A DNA stretch of 6,946 bases from an uncultured Altererythrobacter sp. (GCA_938009055.1 CALLIO010000088.1:1-6946), one strand, 5' to 3'; shown: positions 1 through 6,781, counted from the stretch's first letter. Notes: generated from the sequence alone by a model not told the origin. Made by a program: numbers and translations.

Positions 1-78
1 GGCAACGATCTCTTCTTCAGGCGTGCTGCATCCTGCGGTGGTGAGCAGCGCTGCTGCAATGGGCCAGAGAATCCTCAT
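1..78 (-). CDS. Partial lipoprotein, N-terminus only (continues beyond the window)
   Basis: Read on the minus strand from ATG at 78, the 26 visible codons give a lipoprotein signal: Arg at position 2, a hydrophobic stretch (WPIAAALLTTAG) and a lipobox TAGC with the lipidated Cys at residue 17, followed by an acidic linker (STPEEE). This predicts export and lipid anchoring. The rest of the gene is outside the window, so its function is unknown. An in-frame ATG at 102 would add eight residues (MPRARLCL) with more positive charge. Neither start has a strong Shine-Dalgarno sequence: there is only AGG 9 nt before the 78 start and none before 102. The gene diverges from the plus-strand lipoprotein at 230. 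Confidence 0.7.
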   Translation of the reverse strand, partial: MRILWPIAAALLTTAGCSTPEEEIVA

Positions 79-229
79 GAGGCAAAGCCTAGCGCGCGGC
101 ATGCAATATGGCCAGTATTGCGACTGGGCGCCCCCAATCTGCGGCACCGCTTGAGCCCGTGCTTGAGCAAGTCGCAACGCAAGGCTAGGCTCGCACCCAA
201 TCCCCCTCTTCTCATTTCGGAGCATCGCC
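79..229. promoter_or_regulatory. Divergent intergenic region with short repeats
   Basis: This 151-bp gap between two divergent lipoprotein genes should hold both promoters. Visible structure: an outer 8-bp inverted repeat AGCCTAGC (86-93) / GCTAGGCT (184-191); an inner 8-bp inverted repeat TTGCGACT (118-125) / AGTCGCAA (170-177); the palindrome GGGCGCCC (126-133); and a direct repeat GCTTGAGC (149-156 and 161-168) with a 12-bp period. A weak plus-strand promoter match is TTGAGC (163-168), 17-bp spacer, TAGGCT (186-191), matching only 4/6 and 3/6 consensus bases. A regulatory role is inferred from position and repeats. I cannot name a regulator. Confidence 0.4.
219..222 (+). promoter_or_regulatory. 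Ribosome-binding site GGAG for the GTG start at 230
   Basis: GGAG lies 7 nt before GTG 230. This supports the GTG start over the in-frame ATG at 260, which would remove the n-region of the lipoprotein signal peptide. Confidence 0.7.
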
Positions 230-778
230 GTGTCGTTTTCCAATCAAGCTCTCAGGCCCATGGTCGCCCTTGTCGCACTAGCTGCGGTTTCCGCTTGTCA
301 GCCCAGCGCTGACGATGCTGAAGAGGATGCGACGCTGCCTGACGGCCCTGAAACCGTATCCAGCGAGATTGCGGCCGAAGACATCCCGCAGGGCATTCGC
401 GATGCTGCCGAGGCTAAGATCGCAGGCATGACCATCGCAGAGGTTGAGCGCAAGGAGCGTGACGGCCAGATTTTCTTTGATGTCGAGGGCACCCGCGCTG
501 ACGGCAGCGAGGTTGAGCTCGACATGCTTCAAAGCGATGATGGCGCATTCGAAGTCGTTGAAGTCCAGCGCGATATCAATTGGGCCGACGTGCCCGACAA
601 TGCCCGCGCTGCTGCGCCCGATACCATGTTCACACCTGTGCGCGTGATCGAAAGTGTTCAGAACGATGGCACGGTGATCTACGAGTTGTTTGCAGATGGC
701 AAGCCGGAAGAACCGTCAGCCGAAATCGCGGTCAAAGATGGCGAGGCGACCATGCTTGAAGAGCGGTGGAAATATTGA
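230..778 (+). CDS. Lipoprotein with two PepSY-like repeats
   Basis: A 182-aa predicted lipoprotein. Residues 1-22 form a signal peptide with Arg9 in the n-region and lipobox VSAC, so Cys23 should be lipidated. An acidic, probably disordered linker follows (about 26-50). The rest appears to be two copies of a PepSY-like alpha/beta unit, about 51-114 and 118-181. Each begins with 'I/VP' plus a helix, then beta strands around 'DG' turns (QIFFDVEG in the first, TVIYELFADG in the second). PepSY-like domains often occur in secreted or periplasmic proteins and are thought to bind or inhibit partner proteins; no partner is visible here. The GTG start is chosen for its GGAG site. The stop lies inside the beginning of the lipocalin gene, so the two are probably translationally coupled. 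The CDS is secure; the PepSY assignment is by pattern recognition only. Confidence 0.85.
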   Translation: MSFSNQALRPMVALVALAAVSACQPSADDAEEDATLPDGPETVSSEIAAEDIPQGIRDAAEAKIAGMTIAEVERKERDGQIFFDVEGTRADGSEVELDMLQSDDGAFEVVEVQRDINWADVPDNARAAAPDTMFTPVRVIESVQNDGTVIYELFADGKPEEPSAEIAVKDGEATMLEERWKY

Positions 779-1353
779 GCCGCCTGCTTGCCCCACTCAC
801 GGCGCTGCTCGCTGCATTCACGCTGAGCGCTTGCGCCCTGTCACCTGGCCCGGTTGGCAATGCCGCTGTGCCGCAGCCAGCCAAACCCGTCGCCATCGAC
901 GCGTACCTTGGCAAATGGTTCGAATATGGCCGCTACGAAGCCTCCTTTCAAAAGGGATGCGAAGGGGTGACTGCGGAATATTCCCTGCGCGAAGATGGCA
1001 AGCTTTCTGTCGTCAACTCCTGCTACAAGGGTTCGCTTTCGGGTGAATTTGATCAGGCAACCGGCAAGGCAAAGCTTGTCGGCGGAGCCCAAGGGGCCAA
1101 GCTGAAGGTCAGCTTCTTCGGACCATTCTATGGCGATTATTGGGTGCTCGACCGCGGCGAGGCTGGGCCGGATGGCCGCTATCCATGGTCGATCGTGGGC
1201 GAGCCATCGGGACGCTATTTGTGGATGCTAACCCGCGAGGCGCAACCCTCGGCCGAATTGCGCGCCCAGCTGGAAACCCGCGTGCGCGAGCTTGGTTATG
1301 ACTGGAGCCTTGTGCGCCTTACCCAGCAGCCCGCACCAGCACCTGCGCAATAA
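766..1353 (+). CDS. blc: Outer-membrane lipocalin, Blc type
   Basis: A bacterial lipocalin: a lipoprotein beta-barrel that binds lysophospholipids or fatty acids and is usually anchored in the outer membrane. Signal peptide residues 1-22 end in lipobox LSAC, with Cys23 lipidated. The lipocalin GxW motif is at 49-51 (YLGKWFE), followed by VTAEYSLREDG. The conserved core KVSFFGPFYGDYWVL (114-128) and RYLWML (150-155) strongly resemble E. coli Blc. Length (195 aa) fits the family plus a short Ala/Pro tail. Two Cys in the mature domain (65 and 86) could form a disulfide. The start is uncertain: GTG 766 overlaps the upstream gene by 13 bp, while TTG 775 gives a 4-bp TTGA overlap and a cleaner signal peptide (MSRLLAP). 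Neither has an ideal ribosome site. Either way, coupling to the upstream lipoprotein is likely. Confidence 0.93.
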   Translation: MEILSRLLAPLTALLAAFTLSACALSPGPVGNAAVPQPAKPVAIDAYLGKWFEYGRYEASFQKGCEGVTAEYSLREDGKLSVVNSCYKGSLSGEFDQATGKAKLVGGAQGAKLKVSFFGPFYGDYWVLDRGEAGPDGRYPWSIVGEPSGRYLWMLTREAQPSAELRAQLETRVRELGYDWSLVRLTQQPAPAPAQ

Positions 1354-1409
1354 CATCCTTGCCAATTGCCCGTGTTTCTGGTGAAAATGGGAAGTGGTTA
1401 GGGGTAAAT

Positions 1410-1414
1410 AGGGA
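1410..1414 (+). promoter_or_regulatory. Ribosome-binding site AGGGA deciding the BLUF start
   Basis: AGGGA lies 8 nt before GTG 1423 but only 2 nt before the alternative TTG 1417. Good spacing favours the GTG, giving an N-terminus MLSLMYVS. Confidence 0.65.
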
Positions 1415-1422
1415 CATTGGAC

Positions 1423-1830
1423 GTGCTTTCATTGATGTATGTGAGCCAGGGATTTCACGGCCTAAGCGGGCAAGAAGTCGAGGCGATTGCCAGCAATGCC
1501 GCCAAACGCAACGCAAAGCACAATGTCACCGGAATGCTCGCCTACAACTCGCAAAGCTTCATGCAATTGCTAGAAGGTGAAAGCGAAGATGTGCGCTCAA
1601 TCATGCAGATCATCGAAGAGGATGACCGCCATTGCGCGATCACCTATATCCGTCAGGACAAGCGCGAGAGCCGCGAATGCCCCGACTGGTCGATGCGTTC
1701 CTTGACCACGCCAATGCAGGGCGTAGGGTCTGCTGAAAACTTCACAGACAGCTTGCCATCGGCGATGGAGCTGGACACCAAAATCCTCTTCACAAGCTTC
1801 GCCTCTCTACTGGCTGCCGAAGCCGCCTGA
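1423..1830 (+). CDS. Short BLUF-domain blue-light photoreceptor
   Basis: A 135-aa stand-alone BLUF protein (sensor of blue light using FAD). The domain fills residues 1-95: strand MLSLMYVS with the photoactive Tyr6, helix to about 30, Asn30, VTGMLAY, the flavin-switch Gln48 within FMQLLEG, a second helix, and DWSM with Trp89 and Met91. Tyr6, Asn30, Gln48, Trp89 and Met91 are each offset by 15 from AppA Tyr21, Asn45, Gln63, Trp104 and Met106, so the photochemical site appears intact. The remaining 40 residues probably form capping helices. No output domain (EAL, GGDEF, HTH) is fused, so signalling must go through an unknown partner. GTG 1423 is chosen over TTG 1417 because of AGGGA spacing. 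It follows blc by 69 bp and precedes the UPF0178 gene by 38 bp. Blue-light sensing is known for the family; the target is unknown. Confidence 0.95.
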   Translation: MLSLMYVSQGFHGLSGQEVEAIASNAAKRNAKHNVTGMLAYNSQSFMQLLEGESEDVRSIMQIIEEDDRHCAITYIRQDKRESRECPDWSMRSLTTPMQGVGSAENFTDSLPSAMELDTKILFTSFASLLAAEAA

Positions 1831-1833
1831 ACG

Positions 1834-1866
1834 GCCGCGCTGCTGCACCCGATTGCGCCGCGCTGC
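1834..1866. repeat. Direct repeat GCCGCGCTGC, two copies
   Basis: GCCGCGCTGC occurs at 1834-1843 and again at 1857-1866, filling most of the 38-bp gap between the BLUF and UPF0178 genes and ending 2 nt before the latter's ATG. No Shine-Dalgarno sequence is visible there. It may be chance in GC-rich DNA or may affect translation initiation. Confidence 0.4.
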
Positions 1867-1868
1867 CC

Positions 1869-2327
1869 ATGATCCTGATCGATGCCGATGCCTGCCCCGT
1901 GAAGGAGGAGATTTACCGTGTCGCCCAGCGCTACAAATTGCCGGTGCGCGTGGTCAGCAACTCCCCTTTTCGCATTCCCGATAGCCCGCTGGTAAAGCGT
2001 GTGCTTGTCGATGACACATTCGACGCAGCGGACGACTGGATTGCTGAAGCTGCGGACGCCAGCAGCGTGGTGATTACCGGCGATATTCTGCTGGCCGAGC
2101 GATGCCTTAAAAAGGGCGCGCAGGTCCTTGGGCACAATGGCAAGCCCTTCACCAATGCGAGCATTGGCAGTGCGATTGCGACGCGGGCGATTATGGAAGA
2201 TTTGCGTGCCGGGATGGCCGGAGCTGATGGCAGCGTTGGAGGCGGCCCGCCGCCCTTTAGCAAGGCAGACCGCTCACGTTTTTTGCAAGAACTGGACAAG
2301 GTTTTGGTGAAGTTGGCGCGGGGTTAG
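1869..2327 (+). CDS. UPF0178 / DUF188 family protein (YaiI/YqxD-like)
   Basis: A 152-aa protein of the widespread UPF0178 (DUF188) family, which includes E. coli YaiI and B. subtilis YqxD. Signature elements are present: DADACPVK at residues 5-12, VVSNSPF (28-34), VDDTFDAADDWI (47-58), the acidic TGD (70-72) followed by ILLAERCLKKGA, and GGGPPPFS near the C-terminus (124-131). The conserved acidic residues (Asp5, Asp7, Asp72) suggest a PIN-like nuclease fold, but the family's biochemical role is not established as far as I know. Length is typical. It starts at ATG 1869, the natural N-terminus of the family (MILIDADACP), although no clear Shine-Dalgarno sequence precedes it. It is the last gene of the plus-strand cluster and converges on the minus-strand operon. 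Confidence 0.94.
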   Translation: MILIDADACPVKEEIYRVAQRYKLPVRVVSNSPFRIPDSPLVKRVLVDDTFDAADDWIAEAADASSVVITGDILLAERCLKKGAQVLGHNGKPFTNASIGSAIATRAIMEDLRAGMAGADGSVGGGPPPFSKADRSRFLQELDKVLVKLARG

Positions 2328-2353
2328 AAAGAGCCGCCGATTTGGCTGAGTCC

Positions 2354-3223
2354 TCAACAGCTCGCGTTGTAGAACTCCACCGCTTCGACAATCTTCTTAT
2401 ACTTGCGAAAGCCCTTCAGCGTCTTTGCATCCGCTGCTGCACAGCCAGCAAACAATGTCGCCATAGCGCCCGCGTAATTCGCCTTTGTGATCGCCGTTAG
2501 CCTATCTGAGTTATCATCATAAAGCAGATATTCCTTCTCCGTGATTTCAATAGAGCTGAGCGCTTGGCCCAATGCGCGACCCGCAGAAGTCCCTTCAGTC
2601 AAGCTTTCTTCAACCGTGCGTCCATCCTTGATCGCGTCGATCACCCCTTGCCGTCCAACCGCGCCAGACAGGCTGGCAATGGTTCCCGCTGGCAAGAAGT
2701 CAGAAAGTGGCCGCGAAGTTCCTGCCGATGGATTATACGACAGGCGCATTTTGCCAGACACCAGCCGCTGCAAATAGGCCCCATCATACCGGTCGTAAGT
2801 GCGCAGCTCTTTCTTGGTCTGTTGAGTAATCAGCAGTGCATCGGTTGAGCTGAGGTAGATTGCATCCACTTCGCCTTCCGGAATGACCAGCAGGATACGC
2901 TTGATAAAGTTCCAATCGCGCGCCGTTCCCAGTGCTGCGACGCGCCCGGTCAGTTTTGTGCCATCGCGCAAGGTGACTTCGCCATCATAGAATTTCGCCA
3001 TACCCCACACGCCCGGATCATAGGTGTAGGCATCTCGCTTCTTGCTAAAGCATAGCCCGGCAAAAACGCATTTGGTCCCTTCGATCCGTTCCGCATCCGC
3101 TGGGATACCGATTACGTTGACCTTTTCTTTCGTCGCAAGGGCAGGCGAAGCGTTAATAGCCAGCGCGAGCGGTGCGAGTGCCAGTGATAGCGCGCGCATA
3201 ATGCCGCTAAGTTTTCTTGTCAT
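2354..3223 (-). CDS. Secreted protein of unknown function, 289 aa
   Basis: Signal peptide residues 1-30 (basic n-region MTRK, hydrophobic core, cleavage after ALA) predict export to the periplasm. The start is ATG 3223 because GGGAG (3231-3235) lies 7 nt upstream; a longer frame from 3277 has no such support and would bury the signal. The mature protein opens with a small beta module (FYDGEVTLRDG..LTGRV, about 78-95), continues through a strand-rich part to YLQRLVSGKMRLSYN (150-164), and ends with KEYLLYDDNSDRL followed by a helical region closing in EFYNASC. This order (DG-x-x-x-x-G-x-V, 'LVxGKxxL', 'YLL-D', final YN-x-C) resembles uncharacterised secreted proteins I recall from Bacteroidota; that link is recollection, not a search. 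Four Cys (52, 58, 261, 289) could form disulfides. It is last in the thiC cluster, 41 bp after the hotdog gene. Confidence 0.85.
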   Translation of the reverse strand: MTRKLSGIMRALSLALAPLALAINASPALATKEKVNVIGIPADAERIEGTKCVFAGLCFSKKRDAYTYDPGVWGMAKFYDGEVTLRDGTKLTGRVAALGTARDWNFIKRILLVIPEGEVDAIYLSSTDALLITQQTKKELRTYDRYDGAYLQRLVSGKMRLSYNPSAGTSRPLSDFLPAGTIASLSGAVGRQGVIDAIKDGRTVEESLTEGTSAGRALGQALSSIEITEKEYLLYDDNSDRLTAITKANYAGAMATLFAGCAAADAKTLKGFRKYKKIVEAVEFYNASC

Positions 3224-3230
3224 TCTTGTG

Positions 3231-3235
3231 CTCCC
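3231..3235 (-). promoter_or_regulatory. Ribosome-binding site GGGAG deciding the start of the 289-aa gene
   Basis: GGGAG on the minus strand is 7 nt before ATG 3223. It identifies the signal-peptide start rather than the in-frame ATG at 3277, which would overlap the upstream hotdog gene. Confidence 0.75.
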
Positions 3236-3264
3236 ATTTGCGGCTTGATCAGCCCCTATGTCCC

Positions 3265-3711
3265 TCACCCATCCCATTTATGCGAGAGCAGCTTGATCGT
3301 CACCTTGCCGGTTGCGACTAAGTTTTCATCCGCATCGTACATCGGCACTTCGGCCAGATAGCCCGCGCTGCCTTTTCGAGCCAAATCCGCCTCGAACGCG
3401 GCGATCTCATCTTCCGTTAGCCGGTACTCCGCCGTCACGTCGCTGGCGGCCATGCGGTGAAAATCCACCGCAATATCTTTAACGATGGGAAAGTGTTTTT
3501 CCGGGTCGAGGAAGGATATGCCCGGGTTCGCTGCGGTCGCCTCAGCCAGCACGGTGAAAGCGCCCATATACATCACATCGACGTGATTGGCATTGGGCTC
3601 TAGCGGCATCAACAGCTTGGCGTAACCGCGCTCTTTCGCCAGATATCGCATCCCTGTGCGCTCCACAAAGGGGACACGGTATGTCTGCTTTTCGGCGTCT
3701 AACGATGTCAT
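3265..3711 (-). CDS. Hotdog-fold thioesterase-like protein (DUF4442 type)
   Basis: A 148-aa cytoplasmic protein with no signal peptide. Its pattern fits a single hotdog domain of the acyl-CoA thioesterase / PaaI / DUF4442 kind: strands around YAKLLMPLEPNANHV (30-44), the loop and central helix VMYMGAFTVLAEATA (46-60) with Glu57 where many hotdog enzymes carry a catalytic acid, then VKDIAVDFHRMAASDVTAEYRL and the terminal strands LAEVPMYDADENLVATGKVTIKLL. Typical activity would be hydrolysis of an acyl-CoA thioester; the substrate cannot be read from sequence, and a non-catalytic role is possible. The start ATG 3711 is supported by GAGGAG (3721-3726) at 9-nt spacing. It lies 37 bp after the 360-aa gene and 41 bp before the 289-aa gene, on the same strand, so all are probably cotranscribed. 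Confidence 0.85.
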   Translation of the reverse strand: MTSLDAEKQTYRVPFVERTGMRYLAKERGYAKLLMPLEPNANHVDVMYMGAFTVLAEATAANPGISFLDPEKHFPIVKDIAVDFHRMAASDVTAEYRLTEDEIAAFEADLARKGSAGYLAEVPMYDADENLVATGKVTIKLLSHKWDG

Positions 3712-3748
3712 TCTGTGTTACTCCTCACCCGCAGCGCCATCCGCCGCT

Positions 3749-4831
3749 TCACTGCAATGCATAGGGATATCGGTGGCTCAACCGATCAATCTCTTCTGCG
3801 CCTAAACGGCGAAAAACATCGCGGCTGACCATGCGCCATTCGGCGTCAGTGTAAACCTCATAATATTGGATGAGAGTGTCTTGTTCCATCACCAAGCGTT
3901 GGCGCATATCCAGCTCAACCGGATCGCTTCTTTCCGCACCGGTTAACGCCATTTCATTCGCATCTGTAAACCAGACATACCCTTTCACCGATGGGGTACC
4001 GGAACGACGGGACCATTTGGTCGTGACGCGGCCTCCAGAAAAATCGGGATAGATCCATATCCTATGCTCGGTGTATTTGCCGGTAACCGGAAGGACTTCT
4101 TGCAAGGTGATTTCCATACCACGCGGTGCATCTTTGACGCCCAATGCACCAGCCCCAGTCAGTGCATACTTGCCTTTAAACTTTAAATAGCGGTCGCCAT
4201 AAGTGTTGATGTAACTCACGTTATCAGCGCCGATGATAGTCTGGACTAACCGGCCAAAAGTCTGGCGGTTTTGCTCCGGACTTGAGGGCGCTTCAACGAT
4301 TTTGAAAAGACGCCGCATTTCGCTTTGCCAAACCGTGTAGTGAACGTGGCGGTTCCTGTTAAACTCGCCAATGCTCACGGTGCTGGGATCTGCCACCAAT
4401 TGCTCTGCTGTTTTGTGTAGCCAGTCAAAATGCGCTTCGGTCAGACGCAGAAAGGAATTGCTCTTTTCATATTTTTGCGTCCGGAAAGGCTGGCTACACG
4501 CCTTAAACTCTTCATCATAGCGGGATATTTGATCCAGCTCAGCTGCGGAAAAGAAACCGGTGTCGAGAAACTTTTCGCCCTGCTGGCTTTCACGATCCAA
4601 GTTGCTTTTTTCATCAATCGCGAAAGTTTTGCCAAGGATCGGCGCGTGTTCGCTTTTCGCATTGACCCCATCCATACATTCGAAAAAAGCGGTCCTAAGC
4701 GCGGTGAAATCTTGCGCGAAACGCCCTGCATCACTATGCGCATCAGCTGCCGCAGGGGTTGGCGCGGCCATTGCGGCTATAACCAGCAATAGCCCAAAAA
4801 TTTGGGCAGCGTTTCGCAAAGGCTTAATCAC
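3749..4831 (-). CDS. Secreted protein of unknown function, 360 aa, coupled to thiC
   Basis: I do not recognise this family. The GTG start overlaps the thiC stop as GTGA (4 bp), implying translational coupling. Residues 1-30 form a signal peptide (MIKPLR, a hydrophobic stretch, then APTPAAADA), so the protein should be exported. The mature part has an N-terminal helical half (about 34-200) with two Cys (52 and 112) and a C-terminal half rich in strands and aromatics: YINTYGDRYLKFKGKY (207-222), HRIWIYPDFSGGRVTTKW (256-273), GYVWFTD (284-290) and IQYYEVYTDAEW (321-332). The last two strands resemble a small beta domain that could bind a ligand or envelope component, but no catalytic motif stands out. 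No membrane helix follows the signal. Position predicts control by the TPP riboswitch; a thiamine-related role is only an inference. Confidence 0.85.
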   Translation of the reverse strand: MIKPLRNAAQIFGLLLVIAAMAAPTPAAADAHSDAGRFAQDFTALRTAFFECMDGVNAKSEHAPILGKTFAIDEKSNLDRESQQGEKFLDTGFFSAAELDQISRYDEEFKACSQPFRTQKYEKSNSFLRLTEAHFDWLHKTAEQLVADPSTVSIGEFNRNRHVHYTVWQSEMRRLFKIVEAPSSPEQNRQTFGRLVQTIIGADNVSYINTYGDRYLKFKGKYALTGAGALGVKDAPRGMEITLQEVLPVTGKYTEHRIWIYPDFSGGRVTTKWSRRSGTPSVKGYVWFTDANEMALTGAERSDPVELDMRQRLVMEQDTLIQYYEVYTDAEWRMVSRDVFRRLGAEEIDRLSHRYPYALQ

Positions 4832-6732
4832 CCTTCATCCGGCAGATACAGTTTTTGGCCCATATCCTTATATTTCTCCGACATTTCCTCCATGCCTTTG
4901 AGCGCTGCCTGTTTGCTGGCCTCCGCCGCATCCGCGCCCGCTTGGGCTGAGGCGAGGAAGCTTTCCGCCCCTTGGTTTTGGGTTGAGGCGAAGTCCCGCA
5001 CTTCCTGAGAAATCTTCATTGAGCAGAATTTCGGTCCGCACATGGAGCAGAAATGCGCTGTCTTCGCGCCCTCTGCCGGCAGGGTCTGATCGTGATATTC
5101 CTCCGCCGTTTCCGGATCGAGTGACAGGTTGAACTGGTCCCTCCAGCGGAATTCGAAGCGCGCTTTGGACAAAGCATCATCGCGAACTTTGGCGGCCGGA
5201 TGCCCCTTCGCCAGATCGGCGGCGTGCGCGGCCAATTTATACGTCACAACACCGACTTTCACATCGTCACGGTCGGGCAAGCCAAGGTGCTCTTTCGGTG
5301 TCACATAACAAAGCATCGCCGTGCCATACCAACCGATCTGCGCGGCCCCGATGCCGCTGGTGATGTGATCGTAACCCGGGGCAATATCGGTGACGAGCGG
5401 CCCGAGTGTGTAGAAAGGCGCTTCGCCGCAGACCGACAGCTGCTTTTCCATATTCTCCTTGATCTTGTTCATCGGGACGTGGCCTGGTCCCTCGATCATG
5501 ACCTGCACGTCTTCTTTCCATGCGCGGTGGGTCAGCTCGCCCAGAGTATAAAGCTCAGCAAATTGCGCTTCGTCATTGGCATCCGCGATGGAGCCGGGGC
5601 GCAATCCATCGCCCAAGGAATAGGCGATGTCATAGGCTTTCATGATCTCGGTAATGTCGTCGAAATGTTCGTAGAGGAAGCTTTCCTTGTGATGGGCGAG
5701 GCACCATTTCGCCATGATGCTGCCGCCGCGGCTAACGATGCCGGTGACGCGGTTTGCGGCCATCGGCACGAAGGGCAGACGAACGCCCGCGTGGATGGTG
5801 AAATAGTCGACGCCCTGCTCTGCCTGTTCGATCAACGTGTCGCGGAAAATTTCCCAAGTGAGGTCTTCTGCGACCCCGCCAACTTTCTCAAGCGCTTGAT
5901 AAATCGGCACGGTTCCAATTGGCACGGGCGAGTTGCGGATGATCCATTCGCGCGTGTCGTGAATATTGCGTCCGGTGCTGAGGTCCATCACCGTGTCCGC
6001 TCCCCAGCGGGTTGACCAGACCATCTTATCGACTTCGCTCGCCACATCGGATGCAACGGCGGAATTGCCGATATTGGCGTTGATCTTGACGAGGAAATTG
6101 CGCCCGATCGCCATCGGCTCGGTCTCTGGGTGGTTGATATTGTTCGGGATGATCGCGCGGCCACGGGCGACTTCTTCGCGCACAAATTCCGGCGTAATGA
6201 GATCGGGGATCGACGCTCCCCAGCTTTCAGAACCAGCCGTATTGGCAGCGATTAGTTCGGCATTGATCTCGCGGCCCAGATTCTCGCGCTCAGCAACATA
6301 TTCCATTTCAGGCGTAATGATGCCTTGGCGCGCATAGTGCATCTGGCTGACATTCTTGCCTTTTTTCGCGCGTAATGGCGCTTTCACCACATTGGGGAAA
6401 GCGGGAACGCCGCCGGAGCGGTCGGGGCCAAGCTGGCCGTTGTCTTCCGGCTTTACTTCGCGCGCGTCATATTCCTCAACATCACCGCGGGCCATGATCC
6501 AATCGCGGCGCATAGAAGGCAATCCGGCTTGAATATCGATGTTGGCTTCAGGGTCAGTGTAGGGGCCGGAAGTGTCGTAAACCCGCACCGAAGGCTCGCC
6601 GCCTTCCAGATCAATTTCGCGCATCGCGACACGCACGCCAGAGCCGGTGCGCGCGCCCACATGAACTTTGCGAGAGCCGCGAATGGGACCAGTGGTTACG
6701 CCAATTTCGAGTTTCGAGTTGATATCAGCCAT
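4828..6732 (-). CDS. thiC: Phosphomethylpyrimidine synthase ThiC
   Basis: ThiC is a cytoplasmic radical-SAM enzyme that rearranges aminoimidazole ribotide (AIR) into HMP-phosphate, the pyrimidine precursor of thiamine. At 634 aa it matches the usual length (E. coli about 631). The noncanonical iron-sulfur motif CX2CX4C is intact at Cys562, Cys565 and Cys570. Other family landmarks: VYDTSGPYTDP (51-61), NANIGNSA (218-225), GADTVMDLSTG (244-254), SRGGSIMAKW (334-343), EGPGHVP with His418 and KEHLG with His482, both likely metal ligands, and GPLVTDIAPGYDHI (444-457). ATG 6732 gives the typical alphaproteobacterial N-terminus MADINSKLEIGVTTGP and has GAGAGAG 5 nt upstream. An in-frame ATG at 6780 would add 16 residues. 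It is preceded by a TPP riboswitch and its stop overlaps the next gene, making it the first gene of a probable four-gene operon. Confidence 0.98.
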   Translation of the reverse strand: MADINSKLEIGVTTGPIRGSRKVHVGARTGSGVRVAMREIDLEGGEPSVRVYDTSGPYTDPEANIDIQAGLPSMRRDWIMARGDVEEYDAREVKPEDNGQLGPDRSGGVPAFPNVVKAPLRAKKGKNVSQMHYARQGIITPEMEYVAERENLGREINAELIAANTAGSESWGASIPDLITPEFVREEVARGRAIIPNNINHPETEPMAIGRNFLVKINANIGNSAVASDVASEVDKMVWSTRWGADTVMDLSTGRNIHDTREWIIRNSPVPIGTVPIYQALEKVGGVAEDLTWEIFRDTLIEQAEQGVDYFTIHAGVRLPFVPMAANRVTGIVSRGGSIMAKWCLAHHKESFLYEHFDDITEIMKAYDIAYSLGDGLRPGSIADANDEAQFAELYTLGELTHRAWKEDVQVMIEGPGHVPMNKIKENMEKQLSVCGEAPFYTLGPLVTDIAPGYDHITSGIGAAQIGWYGTAMLCYVTPKEHLGLPDRDDVKVGVVTYKLAAHAADLAKGHPAAKVRDDALSKARFEFRWRDQFNLSLDPETAEEYHDQTLPAEGAKTAHFCSMCGPKFCSMKISQEVRDFASTQNQGAESFLASAQAGADAAEASKQAALKGMEEMSEKYKDMGQKLYLPDEG

Positions 6733-6781
6733 AATTGCTCTCTCACTATGCGAAGAGCGCATGCATGGTGAAATTCGCATG
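6733..6781 (-). promoter_or_regulatory. thiC leader: ribosome site and competing hairpins (possible expression platform)
   Basis: GAGAGAG (6738-6744) is the ribosome site for ATG 6732. Two short hairpins that cannot coexist surround it: hairpin A pairs ATGCG with CGCAT (6748-6762, 5-bp stem, 5-nt loop) and leaves the site free; hairpin B pairs GCTCT (6754-6758) with AGAGC (6737-6741) and hides most of the site. This is what a translational riboswitch platform could look like, but both stems are only 5 bp and switching is inferred. Confidence 0.4.

Noticed and set aside
1354..1422. Promoter between blc and the BLUF gene
   Set aside because: The 69-bp gap contains no pair of boxes close to consensus; readthrough from blc is equally likely.
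1653..2135. 160-codon minus-strand frame across the BLUF and UPF0178 genes
   Set aside because: It lies antisense to two well-supported family genes and has no recognisable domain or ribosome site.
2328..2353. Possible terminator between the converging gene clusters (AGCC / GGCT, 2332-2347)
   Set aside because: The stem is only 4 bp with an 8-nt loop and no T-run on either side.
3224..3277. 54-nt N-terminal extension of the 289-aa protein (start at 3277)
   Set aside because: It would overlap the hotdog gene and push the signal peptide inward, whereas ATG 3223 has a good GGGAG site.
5200..6015. Long open frame (271 codons) on the plus strand inside thiC
   Set aside because: It is antisense to the clearly conserved ThiC coding sequence. 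It arises from codon bias in GC-rich DNA and shows no protein-like motifs.
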